Part shown: piece after piece, positions 31,734-43,632 of the stretch
Position numbering within the stretch: position 1 is the first letter of the stretch
Layout: each line of letters begins with the position of its first letter
NCBI GenBank assembly: GCA_032622095.1
Contig: CP136063.1
Span: 65,797,897-65,861,896 of the forward strand
Source of the DNA: Siphonodentalium dalli
Lineage: Eukaryota > Mollusca > Scaphopoda > Gadilida > Siphonodentaliidae
Reading direction: 5' to 3'
DNA length: 64,000 nt
Notes under the pieces: generated by a model
What the model was told of the DNA's origin: nothing
The model's input: the letters and a program-made list of their open reading frames with translations, nothing else
The model's database searches: none
Program-made: the position numbers and the translations under genes

Positions 31734-31737
31734 AGTG
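31672..31737 (-). other. Leader-exon copy upstream of the Env-like gene, unit 1
   Basis: Near-identical to 28309-28376. The donor is weaker (AAATAG|GTAAAAAG). No TATA box is seen upstream, where the sequence differs from that before the SGNH leader. It is also open in the Env N-terminal frame, so it may be coding there. Confidence 0.45.
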
Positions 31738-32459
31738 TAAAGTGCAAACTAACAATAATCATTAGACATTAATAACTAATCAGCGATCAACGATCATACA
31801 TAAAAACAACCAATCAATCACTCTTTGTTTAAGTTTAAATATATGGTGGATTCTCAAGTATAACCCAAATTAAGGAATAGAACTGTAGGTGTATATTAAT
31901 ATTAGTTATAAGAATGTGATTCTTTTGGTGTAAAAAGCTCTAAGCTTAAAGCTGTTCTCTAGTTGCACTTAAGTATACTTTATATCAATCCATTTATTTA
32001 AAGGACTCGTGCAGTTTTAAATTAAGAAATAAATTCGGTCTGCCTACTTTTTGCATGTCAGTCACAACTAGTTATCTGGGGCTTTAATTGTTAACACCTC
32101 TCCTTGTTCAACCGATTTAGGTTGTCTTTTGTCTATAAAATGATGGGATTGAAAAAACATTTTGTTAAAGCCATTTCAGCCCCGTTAGTTTTGAGACATG
32201 TATATTCTGTCGATATATAATTTCATCATTGTGCGGTCGAAACATCTACAGCAGTCTTGAAAAAATAAACTTTTCTGGTGTTTGCATTTTTATGTATAGG
32301 ATGCAGCAAAAAAGAAGATAACAGGTCAAATGTCATTAAAACATCGAAAAATCTGGTGTATACATCGAAATTGAGTACAAATTTCAGGATTGAAAAAAGA
32401 CTGCCCAATGATGAAACTGTATATCGATCGAATATACATGTCTCAAAATATATATATAC
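31738..32459. other. Non-coding block, unit 1
   Basis: AT-rich sequence with no gene. After position 32032 unit 1 lacks a ~740-bp block present in the other units. Confidence 0.5.
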
Positions 32460-33068
32460 TAGAAGGTGACCCGCCTTCGTCCGGGCTTTGACCTTGAATT
32501 GTCCATTTTGAAGGTCAAGGTCAAGTGGGGTAACGATTTGACCAGTCCAAAACACTTCCCGGACAAAAGTACCCGACAAACGTGCCCGTCGAAATCCATC
32601 CGGTTTTACCCGATTTGACCTTGAATTGATCATTTTGAAGGTCAAGGTCTGGTCGGGGTCACGATTGGACCCGTCCAAAACAATCGGTGAACAAAAGTAA
32701 CCCAACGTATCAAATTTCGTCGAAATCCCATCAAAATTGGCGATTTGACCTTGAAGTTACCCGATTTCAAGGTCAAGGTCACGTCGCACGGGCAAATGAA
32801 TATGCTTATGAGACTCGCCATAAGAAAGTACCCCCACATACCAAGTTTCATCGAAATCCCGTGATATTCGGGCGTTTGACCTTGAAATGACCCGATTTCA
32901 AGGTCAAGGTGACGTCGCACGGACAAATTAATATGCCTATGTTCGTCCCCGGCCGAAAATACCCCCACATACCAAGTTTCATCGAAATCGGTTGGGACGA
33001 GTTCATCGCGAACACACAGACACACACACACACAGACAGACACACAGATCTTCCAAAATATATAATAG
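32460..33068. mobile_element. ~610-bp repeat insertion in a TA tract, unit 1 only
   Basis: Units 2 and 3 have an uninterrupted (TA)n here. The insert begins ACTAGAAGGTGACCCGCC and ends with a CACACAGA microsatellite and ATATATAATAGAT. Its interior is ~4 degenerate units of about 130 bp. Each starts TTTGACCTTGAA and carries TCAAGGTCA-type motifs and an AAGTTTCATCGAAATC segment. There is no coding frame of note. Confidence 0.7.
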
Positions 33069-33339
33069 ATATATACATGCATCCATACATCTCCATTAAA
33101 TACAAAGTTCCCATTCATCAAAGTTGGTACAACTAATATTCTAAGTCAGGCTAAGTGTAACATGGAGGCATGTACACCTGTCATTATAAAGTTTCCACAT
33201 GTGAAAGAGTGTATTTCGTAGCCGGAAATACCCTTTATTCTTCAATCGCGATAATAGTAATCCTTAACAAAAGTGGAACAGGAACTACTAGTAGATCAGC
33301 GTTAATTGTTTGCAACCAACTCTCACCATTTCGTACCCA

Positions 33340-33612
33340 GAAATAACAAATTTCGTAACAGGAAGTGTCAGTTTCGTACCCAGAAATTGTGGTTTCGTAC
33401 CCGGAAACTATAGCTTCCTTACCGGAAACTAAGATGACAGTTTCGTACCCGGAAACGATAGTTTTGTACCCGGAACTAACATTTTCGTACCCGGCACTGA
33501 CACATTCGTTCCCAGAAATGATTCGTTCCCGGAAGTGACGGATTGCCGGAAACAAGAGATTGATTACCGGAAGTAATAGATTCGTTACCGGAAACGAGAT
33601 TGATTACCGGAA
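33340..33612. repeat. Short degenerate minisatellite, TTTCGTACCCGGAAA type, unit 1
   Basis: About ten copies of a 21-27-bp unit with TTCGTACCCGGAAAC as the core. A minus-strand frame through it reads as repeated SGYET, a by-product of the repeat. Other copies: 45345-45482, 47785-48075, 56005-56148, 57630-57716. Confidence 0.8.
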
Positions 33613-34714
33613 GTAATGTGCCGGCTCGAAGTCGACCTGGCCACATTAATATATCACCAATTGCAAGGTGTGAGCATCACGTTTGTGTACACTCTGATAC
33701 CTTTCAAACTTCCTACTATTATGTTTAATTTTCCTGTTATTTACTACAGGAAGTCGAACCACCCTGGTCCAGGAATAGGACGCACACTGTACTGTATGAC
33801 GCCTCTTGTCCTCTTCATTCCCGGTTCCTCACAATTAACGTTATTTTCATTACAACACAACAAAACCCTTGTGCCATTCACAAGGTCGCACTCCGATGTG
33901 CATATAACTAAAAATTATACGATTTATATATACATTTTTCGGATTTTAACATTCATTTCGTTGTGACCCGGTAACCAGTTGTTTTCATTACAAAAATGCA
34001 CGCTGATGTGCATGTAACATTCTGGCATTATATTACTTTGCGCAGGTTCAAATGCTATCAGATACCATGTGCTAAAATCCTCATTAATGCCTGGCCACCG
34101 TGGATCGTTCTTTTCCTATTAAGGCGGCGCCTTTAACGACAGGCCAGGGCACGAGCAACCTTTATTATTTATGAAATGTATAATGCAAAACTGTTCTATA
34201 TTTCGTCCCGGCAGATGCTTATCAATCTGCATAATCTTAGCGACTTTAAACAGACTAGTTACTGTTTTGGGGACCATATGAATTCATGGCATTCACCCCA
34301 AACGATATTGTTAACATGTGTTAGTAAATTTCAGGGTTATTAACATATAGGTAGCCATACAAGTTTATGTACATCTATATACACATATATCAAATTACAA
34401 TGAACAGAACCCACCTGCTTCTTGTTCTACACTGTAAATACATTCCAGGAAACCCGGTATTCATGAATTGATTTCTTCAGTTGATTCAACCTGAGTGAAC
34501 CTAGGTTCTGTGCAGGTTGTAACTTGTTATTAGAAATAATTGAATGCAACGAATGTTTCCATGTTATCAGCATTGTGAAAATATCTACTTTAACAATGGT
34601 ATCAATAATTAGTGCGAGAAATGCACGCTCCATATATCGAGGTCATTTCCGGCCGTATTTAGGCTACACAACATAATTGAAATTAATTATTTACATTTCC
34701 GGACTTTAAGAAAC
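33613..34714. other. Non-coding block, unit 1 (copy in unit 2 at 48076-49170)
   Basis: I see no gene. The short frames are not conserved beyond the duplication. Confidence 0.45.
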
Positions 34715-35440
34715 AAACAATGGAATCAACACTCTTGAACAAGGAGTGCTTGTTCAAAAGATTGATGCCATCGTCAGATTTCTTCAGGCCGTTAAAAAAG
34801 AGCAAGTGATACTCATTACATCGGCCGACACAAGAACTATACAATGGAATCAATATCTTAAATGAGGAATGCCCGTTCAAAACATTGATGCCATCGCTAT
34901 ATGGTATACATCTCTAAAACAATGAAAGTAAGAACGCATTACGTCAATGAAAGTAAGAACGCGTTACATCTGCTGGCATAACACTAAACAATGGAATCAA
35001 CATCCTAAACGAGGAAGGCCCATTCAAAATATTGATGCCATTGTTAGATTTTATGCAGCTCTAAAACAGTGCCATTAAACACCTTAAAGTTATGCGAAAC
35101 ACCCTGGTAAATGTTTACCTAAAAATAGCAATTACCAGGTATGAAAATAGTTATTCTTATAAATTTCTCACCCGAATGAAAGATACATAATATGTCTTTA
35201 ATTCCGTCTTTGGCATAAAACAAAACAACCCTAGCCCAGGATTAATAACTTTAACGCGTCTGCGCGCTCAGAACATTGATGCCCTCGCTAGCTGTTTTGT
35301 TGTGCGGCACCCAATTTATTGCGAGTAAAATATTTCAATAGGCCAGGTCCAGAACCCAACAATGGAATCAATACTTTCACGAGGGATGTCCCCCCCAAAA
35401 TATTGATGCCATCGTTAGAGGTCTTAGGCAGCATAATAAA
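34715..35440. repeat. Four degenerate ~100-350-bp direct repeats, unit 1 (copy at 49172-49900)
   Basis: Each copy begins ACAATGGAATCAA and contains GTTCAAAA.ATTGATGCCATCG (near 34718, 34848, 34988, 35357). Spacing is irregular, with a small internal duplication GAAAGTAAGAACGC near 34925-34960. Confidence 0.75.
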
Positions 35441-35858
35441 CCATGCGCGATTCTCCATGGGTGACCCGCCTATCGCTTCGGATAAGCAACTAATGTTTTT
35501 GAATAATTAACCTCGCATGATATTTAATCACTGCCCGGAGGCGGAGATCAATCAATGCTTTCATGCAAGATCTATAATTTTCCACTGTAATTCATTTGCA
35601 TAATTAACCTTTAGCTCTAATGCTATATGACTAGGATGGTGTAATTTGCGACCCTCCATATCTTTGTAAAAGAAATGCCTTGTAAACATTTCGAATCATA
35701 AGAGCAAATTAAAATTAGAAAACAAGTAAACCTGGCTGATCAAATCTTTTAAAATGATGGGGAAGTTATTAGTAAAACACGGCCTGATTACATACCGTAT
35801 TTTCTTTTTCAATAAATTACACTCAACACACAACTGCTTCTTCAGAATCATGTTTTCC

Positions 35859-36041
35859 TTAATTGGTTAATTGAAATTCATCTAATGCATCAACAATCGC
35901 GTACTTCACATTTCGTCCCAATCGATTATATCCATTTTCATTTAAGTGTACTTTGTCCGAACTTAGAACAGTTTCTTTGGGCTCTTTGTGAATTAAACCA
36001 GCTAATTTTCGCAGCGGCCAAAAGTAAGCCATGCTTATTGT
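35859..36041 (-). pseudogene. SGNH-like protein, unit 2, C-terminal part split off by the HINE
   Basis: It encodes the last ~60 residues, including SDKVHLNENGY (block V). Upstream coding continues at 40300 on the other side of the insertion, minus 37 bp of exon lost at the insertion point. Confidence 0.8.
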
Positions 36042-39000
36042 TAGCTCAACTTTACTTTGTAAAGTTTGAGCTATTGCCATGGCTTTGTCGTCCGTGTGTA
36101 CGTGTGTGCGTGTGCGCGTGTGTGCGTGTGTACGTGTGTACGTAAGGCGTCAACAATGCAGGCTACAGGTCGTACCTTTGGTCGGATCATTATGAAATTT
36201 GTCATAGCTGTTGACATCAACATTTAGACCAGAATGATTAATTTTGGGGTCATATGGAAAAAAAACATGGCCGCCAGCAGCCATCTTTGATTTCAAAATT
36301 CAATCCATTAGCACGGGCTACAGGCCGTACTGTTTGTCTGATCATCATGAAATTTGTCATGGATGTTAATATTGACATGTAGATGGGAACGAGTAATTTT
36401 GGGGTCATTCGGTCCAAAAACATGGCCGCCAGCAGCCATCTTGGATTTTACTCTTTGTATGACTAAATTCTTTAGCACGGGCTACAGGTCGTATTTTTAT
36501 TCTGATCATCATAAAATTTGTCAAGAATGTTAATAATGACATGTAGATGGGAACGAGTCATTTTGGGGTCATTCGGCCAAAAAACATGGCCGCCAGCAGC
36601 CATCTTGAATTTTACTCTTTGTATGACTAAATCCTTTAGCACGGGCTACAGGTCGTACCTTTAGTCTGATCATCATAAAATTTGTCATGGCTGTTGAAAT
36701 TGGAATGTAGATGGGAACGAGTCATTTTGGGGGCACTCGGACAAAAAACATGGCCGCCAGCGGCCATCTTGGATTTCAAAATTTAATCCATTAGCACGGG
36801 CCACAGGTCGTACTATTCGTCTGATCATCATGAAATTTGTCATGGATGATAATATTGTCATGTAGATGGGAACGAGTAATTTTGGGGTCATTCGGCCAAA
36901 AATCATGGCCGCCAGCAGCCATCTTGGATTTTACTCTTTGTATGACTAAATTCTTTAGCACGGGCTGCAGGTCGTACCTTTAGTCTGATCATCACAAAAT
37001 TTGTCATGGATATTAACAATGACATGCAGATGGGAACGAGTAATTTTGGGGTTATTCGGCCAAAAAACATGGTCGCCAGCAGCCATCTTGGATTTTACTC
37101 TTTGTATGACTAAATCCTTTAGCACGGGCTACAGGTCCTACTTTTAGTCTGATCATCATAAAATTTGTCATGAATGTTAATAATGACATGTAGATGGGAA
37201 CGAGTCATTTTGGGGTCATTCGGCCAAAAAACATGGCCGCCTGCAGCCATCTTTGATTTTACTCTTTGTATGACTAAATCCTTTAGCACGGGCTACAGGT
37301 CGTACCTTTAGTCTGATCATCATAAAATTTGTCATGGCTGTTGAAATTGGAATGTAGATGGGAACGAGTCATTTTGGGGTCACTCGGACAAAAAACATGG
37401 CCGCCAGTGGCCATCTTGGATTTCAAAATTTAATCCATTAGCACGGGCCACAGGTCGTACTGTTCGTCTGATCATCATGAAATTTGTCATGGATGATAAT
37501 ATTGACATGTAGATGGGAACGAGTAATTATGGGGTCATTCGGCCAAAAAACATGGCCTCCAGCAGCCATCTTGGATTTTACTCTTTGTATGACTAAATCC
37601 TTTAGCACGGGCTACAGGTTGTACCTTTAGTCTGATCATCATAAAATTTGTCATGAATGTTAATAATGACATGTAGATCGGAACGAGTCGTTTTGGGGTC
37701 ATTCGGCCAAAAAATATGGCCGCCAGCAGCCATCTTTGATTTTACTCTTTGTATGACTAAATCCTTTAGCACGGGCTACATGTCGTACCTTTAGTCTGAT
37801 CATCATAAAATTTGTCATGGCTGTTGAAATTGGAATATAGATGGGAACGAGTCATTTTGGGGTCATTTGAATAAAAAACATGGCCGCCAGTGGCCATCTT
37901 GGATTTCAAAATTTAATCCATTATCACAGGCCACATGTCGTACTGTTCGTCTGATCATCATGAAATTTGTCATGGATATTAATATTGACATATAGATGGG
38001 AACGAGTAATTTTGGGGTCATTCGGCCAAAAAACATGGCCGCCAGCAGCCATCTTGGAGTTTACTCTTTGTATGACTAAATTCTTTAGCACGGGCTACAG
38101 CTCGTACCTTTACTCTGATCATCATAAAATTTGTCATGAATGTTAATATTGACATGTATACGATGGGAACTAGTCATTTTGGGGTCATTCGGCCAAAAAA
38201 CATGGCTGCCAGCAGCCATCTTGGATTTTACTCTTTGTATGACTAAATCCTTTAGCACCGGCTACAGGTCGTACCTTTAGTCTGATAATCATGAAATTTA
38301 TCATGGTTGTTGAAATTGGAATGTAGATGGGAACGAGTCATTTTGGGGTCATTCGGACAAAAAACATGGCCGCCAGTGGCCATCTTTGTTTTCAAAATTC
38401 AATCCATTAGCACGGGCCACAGGTCGCACTGTTCGTCTGATCGTCATGAAATTTGTCATGGATGTTAATATTGACATGTAGATGGGAACGAGTAATTTTG
38501 GGGTCATTCGGCCCAAAAACATGGCCGCCAGCAGCCATCTTGGATTTTACTCTTTGTATGACTACATTCTTTAGCACGGGCTACAGGTGGTACCTTTAGT
38601 CTGATCATCATCAAATTTGTCATGGATGTTAACAATGACATGTAGATTGGAACGAGTCATTTTGGGGTCAATCGGCCAAAAAACATGGCCGCCAGCAGCC
38701 GTCTTGGATTTTACTCTTTGCATGACTAAATCCTTTAGCACGGGCTACAGGTCCTACTTTTAGTCTGATCATCATAAAATTTGTCAAGAATGTTAATAAT
38801 GACATGTAGATGGGAACGAGTCATTTTGGGGTCATTCGGCCAAAAAACATGGCCGTCAGCAGCCATCTTGGATTTTACTCTTTGTATGACTAAATCCTTT
38901 AGCACGGGCTACAGGTCGTACCTTTAGTCTGATCATTATAAAATTTGTCATGGCTGTTGATATTGGAATGTAGATGGGAACGAGTCATTTTGGGGTCATT

Positions 39001-40299
39001 CGGACAAAAAACATGGCCGCCAGCGGCCATCTTGGATTTCAAAATTTAATCCATTAGCACGGGCCACAGGTCGTACTGATTGTCTGATCATCATGAAATT
39101 TGTCATGGATGATAATATTTACATGTAGATGGGAACGAGTAATTTTGGGGTCATTCGGCCAAAAAACATGGCCACCAGCAGCCATCTTAGATTTTACTCT
39201 TTGTATGACTAAATTCTTTATCACGGGCTGCAGGTCGTACCTTTAGTCTGATCATCATAAAATTTGTCATGGATGTTAACAATGACATGTAGATGGGAAC
39301 GAGTAATCTTGGGGTCAATCGGCCAAAAAACATGGTCGCCAGCAGCCATCTTGGATTTTACTCTTTGTATGACTAAATCCTTTAGCACGGACTACAGGTT
39401 GTATCTTTAGTCTGATCATCATAAAAATTTTCGTGAATGTTAATAATGACATGTAGATGGGAACGAGTCATTTTGGGGTCATTCGGCCAAAAAAGATGGC
39501 CGCCAGCAGCCATCTTGGATTTTACTCTTTGTATGACTAAATCCTTTAGCACGGGCTACAGGTCGTACCTTTAGTCTGATCATCATAAAATTTTTCATGG
39601 CTGTTGAAATTGGAATGTAAATGGGAACAAGTCATTTTGGGGTCATTCAGACAAAAAACATGGCCGCCAGCGGCCATCTTGGATTTCAAAATTTAATCCA
39701 TTAGCACGGGCCACAGGTCGTACGATTCGTCTGATCATCATGAAATTTGTCCTGGATGTTAATGTTGATATGTAGATGGAAACGAGTAATTTTGGGGTCA
39801 TTTGGCGGAAAAAACGTGGCCGCCAGCAGCCATCTTGGATTTTACTCTTTGTATGACTAAATTCTTTAGCATGGGCTACAGGTCGTACCTTTAGTCTGAT
39901 CATCATCAAATTTGTCATGGATGTTAACAATGACATGTAGATTGGAACGAGTCATTTTGGGGTCAATCGGCCAAAAAACATGGCCGCCAGCAGCCATCTT
40001 GGATTTTACTCTTTGTATGACTAAATTCTATAGCATGGGCTACAGGTCGTACCTTTAGTCTGATCGTCATAAAATTTGTCATTGATGTTAACGATGACAT
40101 GTAGATGGGAACGACTCATTTTGGGGTCATTCGGCCGAAAACATGGCCGCCAGCAGCCATCTTGGATTTTACTTTTCTCTTCATGTCTATAAACTAGTAT
40201 TAGACATTCAACTTTCCACATTCCTAATCGCTCCATTGACTGTAATATATTAAATTATTCCCTTTCCAAGTTGAGCTACAGTGTCATTGACACTTTCAT
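36042..40299 (+). mobile_element. HINE (Helentron-like non-autonomous element), 4258 bp, 25 core repeats
   Basis: The 5' end is a near-perfect hairpin (arms TAGCTCAACTTTAC and TAAAGTTTGAGCTA, 36042-36073), followed by a GTGTGTGCG microsatellite and a tandem core. The core has 25 units of about 161.5 bp, each with ACATGGCCGCCAGCAGCCAT and TTTGGGGTCATTCGG. A ~130-bp unique tail ends with the inverted sub-terminal motif AAGTTGAGCTA, a second hairpin AGTGTCATTGACACT and TTTCAT. Comparison with units 1 and 3 shows insertion between two T's. Sub-terminal inverted repeats, a 3' hairpin, T|T insertion and internal tandem repeats match HINE/DINE-1 and oyster 'pearl' elements. No Rep/helicase is encoded. 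Confidence 0.85.
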
Positions 40300-40808
40300 T
40301 TTACATTTATCGTTATATCTATTTACTGTCACAGGATCTTCCGTGTCTATTCTGTCTTTTCCTGGAAGTCTGACTTTCTTCCGTTCTAATGCTTCACAAA
40401 CAAAGATTCGCAGCAGTTGTGAGTTTGAGTCATTGATGAGATCTAAAAGAGCCGCCTTCAGGTCCCTAAAAACCTCATCGGGCGAGCTTTATGATAAATC
40501 GTTTCCGCCTCCCATTACTACTATAATTTGCGGCATGAATCTCTTAATTCTTTGCACAGCTGAGTCACTAATTTTATTTAGACATAAACCACTTATTCCG
40601 AAGAATCAAACGGAAACTCTGTTGTCATTTATTTTCAAGGCTTCACAGGCTTCACGGAAATTTATCTGGAAATGTTCTGATCCAGCCTTCTTCAAATAGG
40701 CGGCCTTGTTTCCCGCACAGTACGGGGTACATACAAGGCCGTGGCCAATCTTTTTATATGGCTACTGCCAAACACCAGAACCCGCACTTTATTGTAATTT
40801 TCAGCCAT
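40300..40808 (-). pseudogene. SGNH-like protein, unit 2, N-terminal part
   Basis: ATG at 40806-40808 begins the same N-terminus as unit 1. A one-base loss near 40720 and a 9-bp local duplication (CTTCACAGG, about 40640) alter it, and GAGCTTGAT is changed to GAGCTTTAT near 40487. It is split from its C-terminus by the 4.26-kb HINE. Confidence 0.75.
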
Positions 40809-42059
40809 AGTTGAATCTCTCGCTATACTGCAGAGAAAGAAAAAGTACTTGGTACAAACGCGGACCTTTATAAGATATATCTATACAAGGAATAAAAATG
40901 CATTTTCGCTTTCGGAATTTTTCCTAGTGAGTAGTGACTCAGCCTGCAAATACCATCAAGATTCTGCGTGGATGTATGGGTAGTTACCAATTTCAAATGC
41001 CGATACACAAATGAGCATACCCTTATCTCAAACTTAAACACTTTGCCCAAAACAAGAGAACTGTAATTTTCTAGCTAAGCTGAAATCTTAAAATGAATTA
41101 AAACAAGTTTCTGCTAGAGCTAAGATACCGGCTATATAGTAGATAGGTCACATTTGTTTTTGTCTGTGATATGGTAATATCCAAGCCCAATGGTACCCCA
41201 TAACTTTAACAAGCTCATGTAAAATCTCGACCATAAAATTATAGGAGTCGTGTTTGTTAACTGAATTAAAACAATGGTAGACATTAATCTAGGCTGAAAC
41301 CTTTTAAACATACATTTATTTAATAGCCATGGTATCTTAACTCCATAGAAACAGTCAATGTTAATGCCTAGAGAAATAACATAAAGTAAATGGACTTGCC
41401 TATTTGGTGTGGAAACGAAATGATACACAATATTGATCAGGAACATTTAATCTTGAGATGCAAAGTGACCAAATATTCCTGAACACGCGTATATATCCCG
41501 CTTCCACACCATCTAGGCGGGATTTTGGTAAACTTTAGCACCAACCAATGAAAGTTCTCAGTTCTAGCGCAATCCAACAAAATCGTTTTACCCCATGTGT
41601 AGAAGTTTTCAAATCATGTGATGGACAGGTTACTTTGCATAATTTGCCACTCCTTTGCCCTGACATAATCTCCCCCACAGATGTTATAATGATGATTCAC
41701 GCTAGATAACACGCATGCACGCCAGATATCATGTGTGTAATTAAATTTACATTCCGCCTGGCATTAAGCCTGGAATTAATCTCCGGACCGTTGGTCCAGC
41801 GGTCGTTATCTCTCACAATAATTAGTGTCCATCTGTGGGCTAGTTCCTGTAATTCCCCTTCACATGGAATTGGTAAATAAAATTTCGCCTTTTGGCGCCA
41901 AGCTGTCTACGATTTTAATCATGGTAATCTATTTTCCATACAAAATTTGCATGATCAGTTATTTCTGACATTCTTCAGACAACTTACGTGCTGGGAATCT
42001 GACAGCTTATAATTAAACCCCGATAAATTACAGATGGTCAATTATTTCGCCAGACCCCT
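40809..42059 (-). promoter_or_regulatory. Intron, leader exon and promoter of the SGNH-like gene, unit 2
   Basis: Same layout as unit 1: acceptor CTGCAG near 40827, leader about 41400-41467, TATA GATATATAC at 41489-41497. The donor reads AAATAG|GCAAGT instead of GTAAGT (about 41394-41400). GC-AG donors can be used at low efficiency. The ~753-bp insertion of unit 1 is absent here. Confidence 0.5.
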
Positions 42060-43632
42060 TTACGGTGCCGTGAATAAATGTTGATAATGAGCTTTCCCAC
42101 ATCTGTGGTCTCTAACAGAACCTTGGATTAACCCCCCAGTATTTTCAGTATTTTTGGTGGACTCTACCATATGTCTCAAATTTAGGTGAGTCTGATGATC
42201 ACTAGCATATAATTTGGAAAAGTTGTGTTCGTAAATACGAAAATTTGGAATAGATATCTCTGGAAGTTTAGGAAACCGTGATATGTTTAAGTACCTTTGA
42301 ATCAAAGAATTCTTGTAGCAGATGAGCAATGTTTGTTCCATGAGGTGAGGTATGATTTATCGGAACTGGAAAGTTCATAATCTTGTGTAGCGACAATGGG
42401 TGTCCAAATGTTGACATCGGAAGCTTGATGGCAATATATATATCCGAATCGTGCCTTAGAATTGAAAATTCAGCTATCGCATAGTAGGTAGCTGAATGCA
42501 TGTTCATAAGTTTGAATGGGGTGTCCCCATTGTCCAATAATGTGGTATTTCTGAAGGTGGAACAACCAATGGTGATAGCCAGCCTTGCATCAGTGAAATC
42601 AAACCTAAAAACATGTCTTCGAAACCCTGAACGATGCGGGTGGATCGGCCCAATTGCCTAATTAGCAGAGAGTCAAGAACATCCTCTGTAAATTTTAGAG
42701 CACCAAGGGTTCAATTTAATTGCCCATAGAGTCCTTTTACCACTTCGTGGTTTTCCCTGATGGCTTTGTATGCCTTCACGATTCTGGAATCACTTGAAGC
42801 CATGTAAGAGGTGTAGGCGTGTAGCTCATTGTGGTTGTGCAGGTCTGGATTGCAGCCACTCTCTTGGAAAGACTGTTCATGTCGGACTGGGTTGCTGTCC
42901 CAAATATTGTTTTACTGATACGGCCCACGAAAGGTAACCATGATCGTCGACGTCTCATGGGAGCCACGGAATGATGAGGCACAATGCTTTTGATATTTGC
43001 GATGAGTAGGTGATGCGTGTATATGTAGTGTCTTGCAGGACTACTATCTCTCGGATTGTGGAAGGAAACCAATCCTTTCGTGGGAGCGTTGTTTTCATGT
43101 CATATGGTGACACATTGGGGATGGTCAAGCAAAACGTGTGAGTCCAGTGGTTCTCTATAGGGAAGAGTCGGCCTTCCTTGATGAAAATGGTGCCATAGTT
43201 CAGACGATACCGTTCATTGTCGGCTTGGGCAGTATTCAGGATAGATGCTATGATTAAGCACAGTCCCAGGGTGTAAAATCGCATGTGTTTTTGTTGGTAA
43301 TTTGCCCGATGAATCGATGATGGTGGCGGCGGTGGTGACAACCTCCCTGATGGTGTGTTAAAGTCAGATGGAACTTGCATCATGGTCTGTTCATCGTCCG
43401 AGTCGTGATGGTGCTTTGTAAACATGGTTGTGTCGTTGATCCTGATGACTTTGCTGCTGGCTTCTGAAATCGTTGCCCTTGGATTCAAACACCAGTGTGG
43501 CAGGGCGAAATTCGTGTAACGAATCCCTACCAGTTGTATTTGGGGAATTAGATTTTGCTTCTTTTTACCTATTTGGTGTGGAAACGAAATGATACACAAT
43601 ATTGATGAGGAACATTTAATCTTGAGATGCAA
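42060..43632 (-). pseudogene. Env-like fusion glycoprotein, unit 2, internally deleted
   Basis: The N-terminal frame (43632-42955) is open for 225 residues, through the signal-peptide-like stretch into the region before the furin-type site. The MRRRRSW motif and fusion-peptide-like region are in the next frame (43072-42776). A deletion near 42835 removes part of the following helix. Another at about 42322 removes the whole Cys-rich segment. One at about 42545 removes ~30 bp. The downstream frame continues to 42060 (ISIPNFRIYEHNFSKLYASD) without a clear transmembrane segment. Confidence 0.65.

Larger units (their letters stand above)
26719..35570 (-). repeat. Tandem segmental duplication, unit 1 (8.85 kb)
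   Basis: It begins at TCTATAATTTTCCACTG and ends GCTTTCATGCAAGA. The same junction (GCAAGA then TCTATAATTT) recurs at 35570/35571 and 50028/50029. Order on the plus strand: SGNH-like gene, leader/promoter, Env-like gene, second leader, non-coding blocks, short minisatellite, ~1 kb non-coding, four long degenerate repeats. Differences specific to unit 1: the insertions at 28725-29477 and 32460-33068, and loss of a ~740-bp block after 32032. Confidence 0.9.

Noticed and set aside
33235-33555. Repeat protein with SGYET motifs
   Set aside because: The frame follows a TTTCGTACCCGGAAA minisatellite with variable unit lengths, and the copies at 47698 and 57546 differ by frame-disturbing changes.
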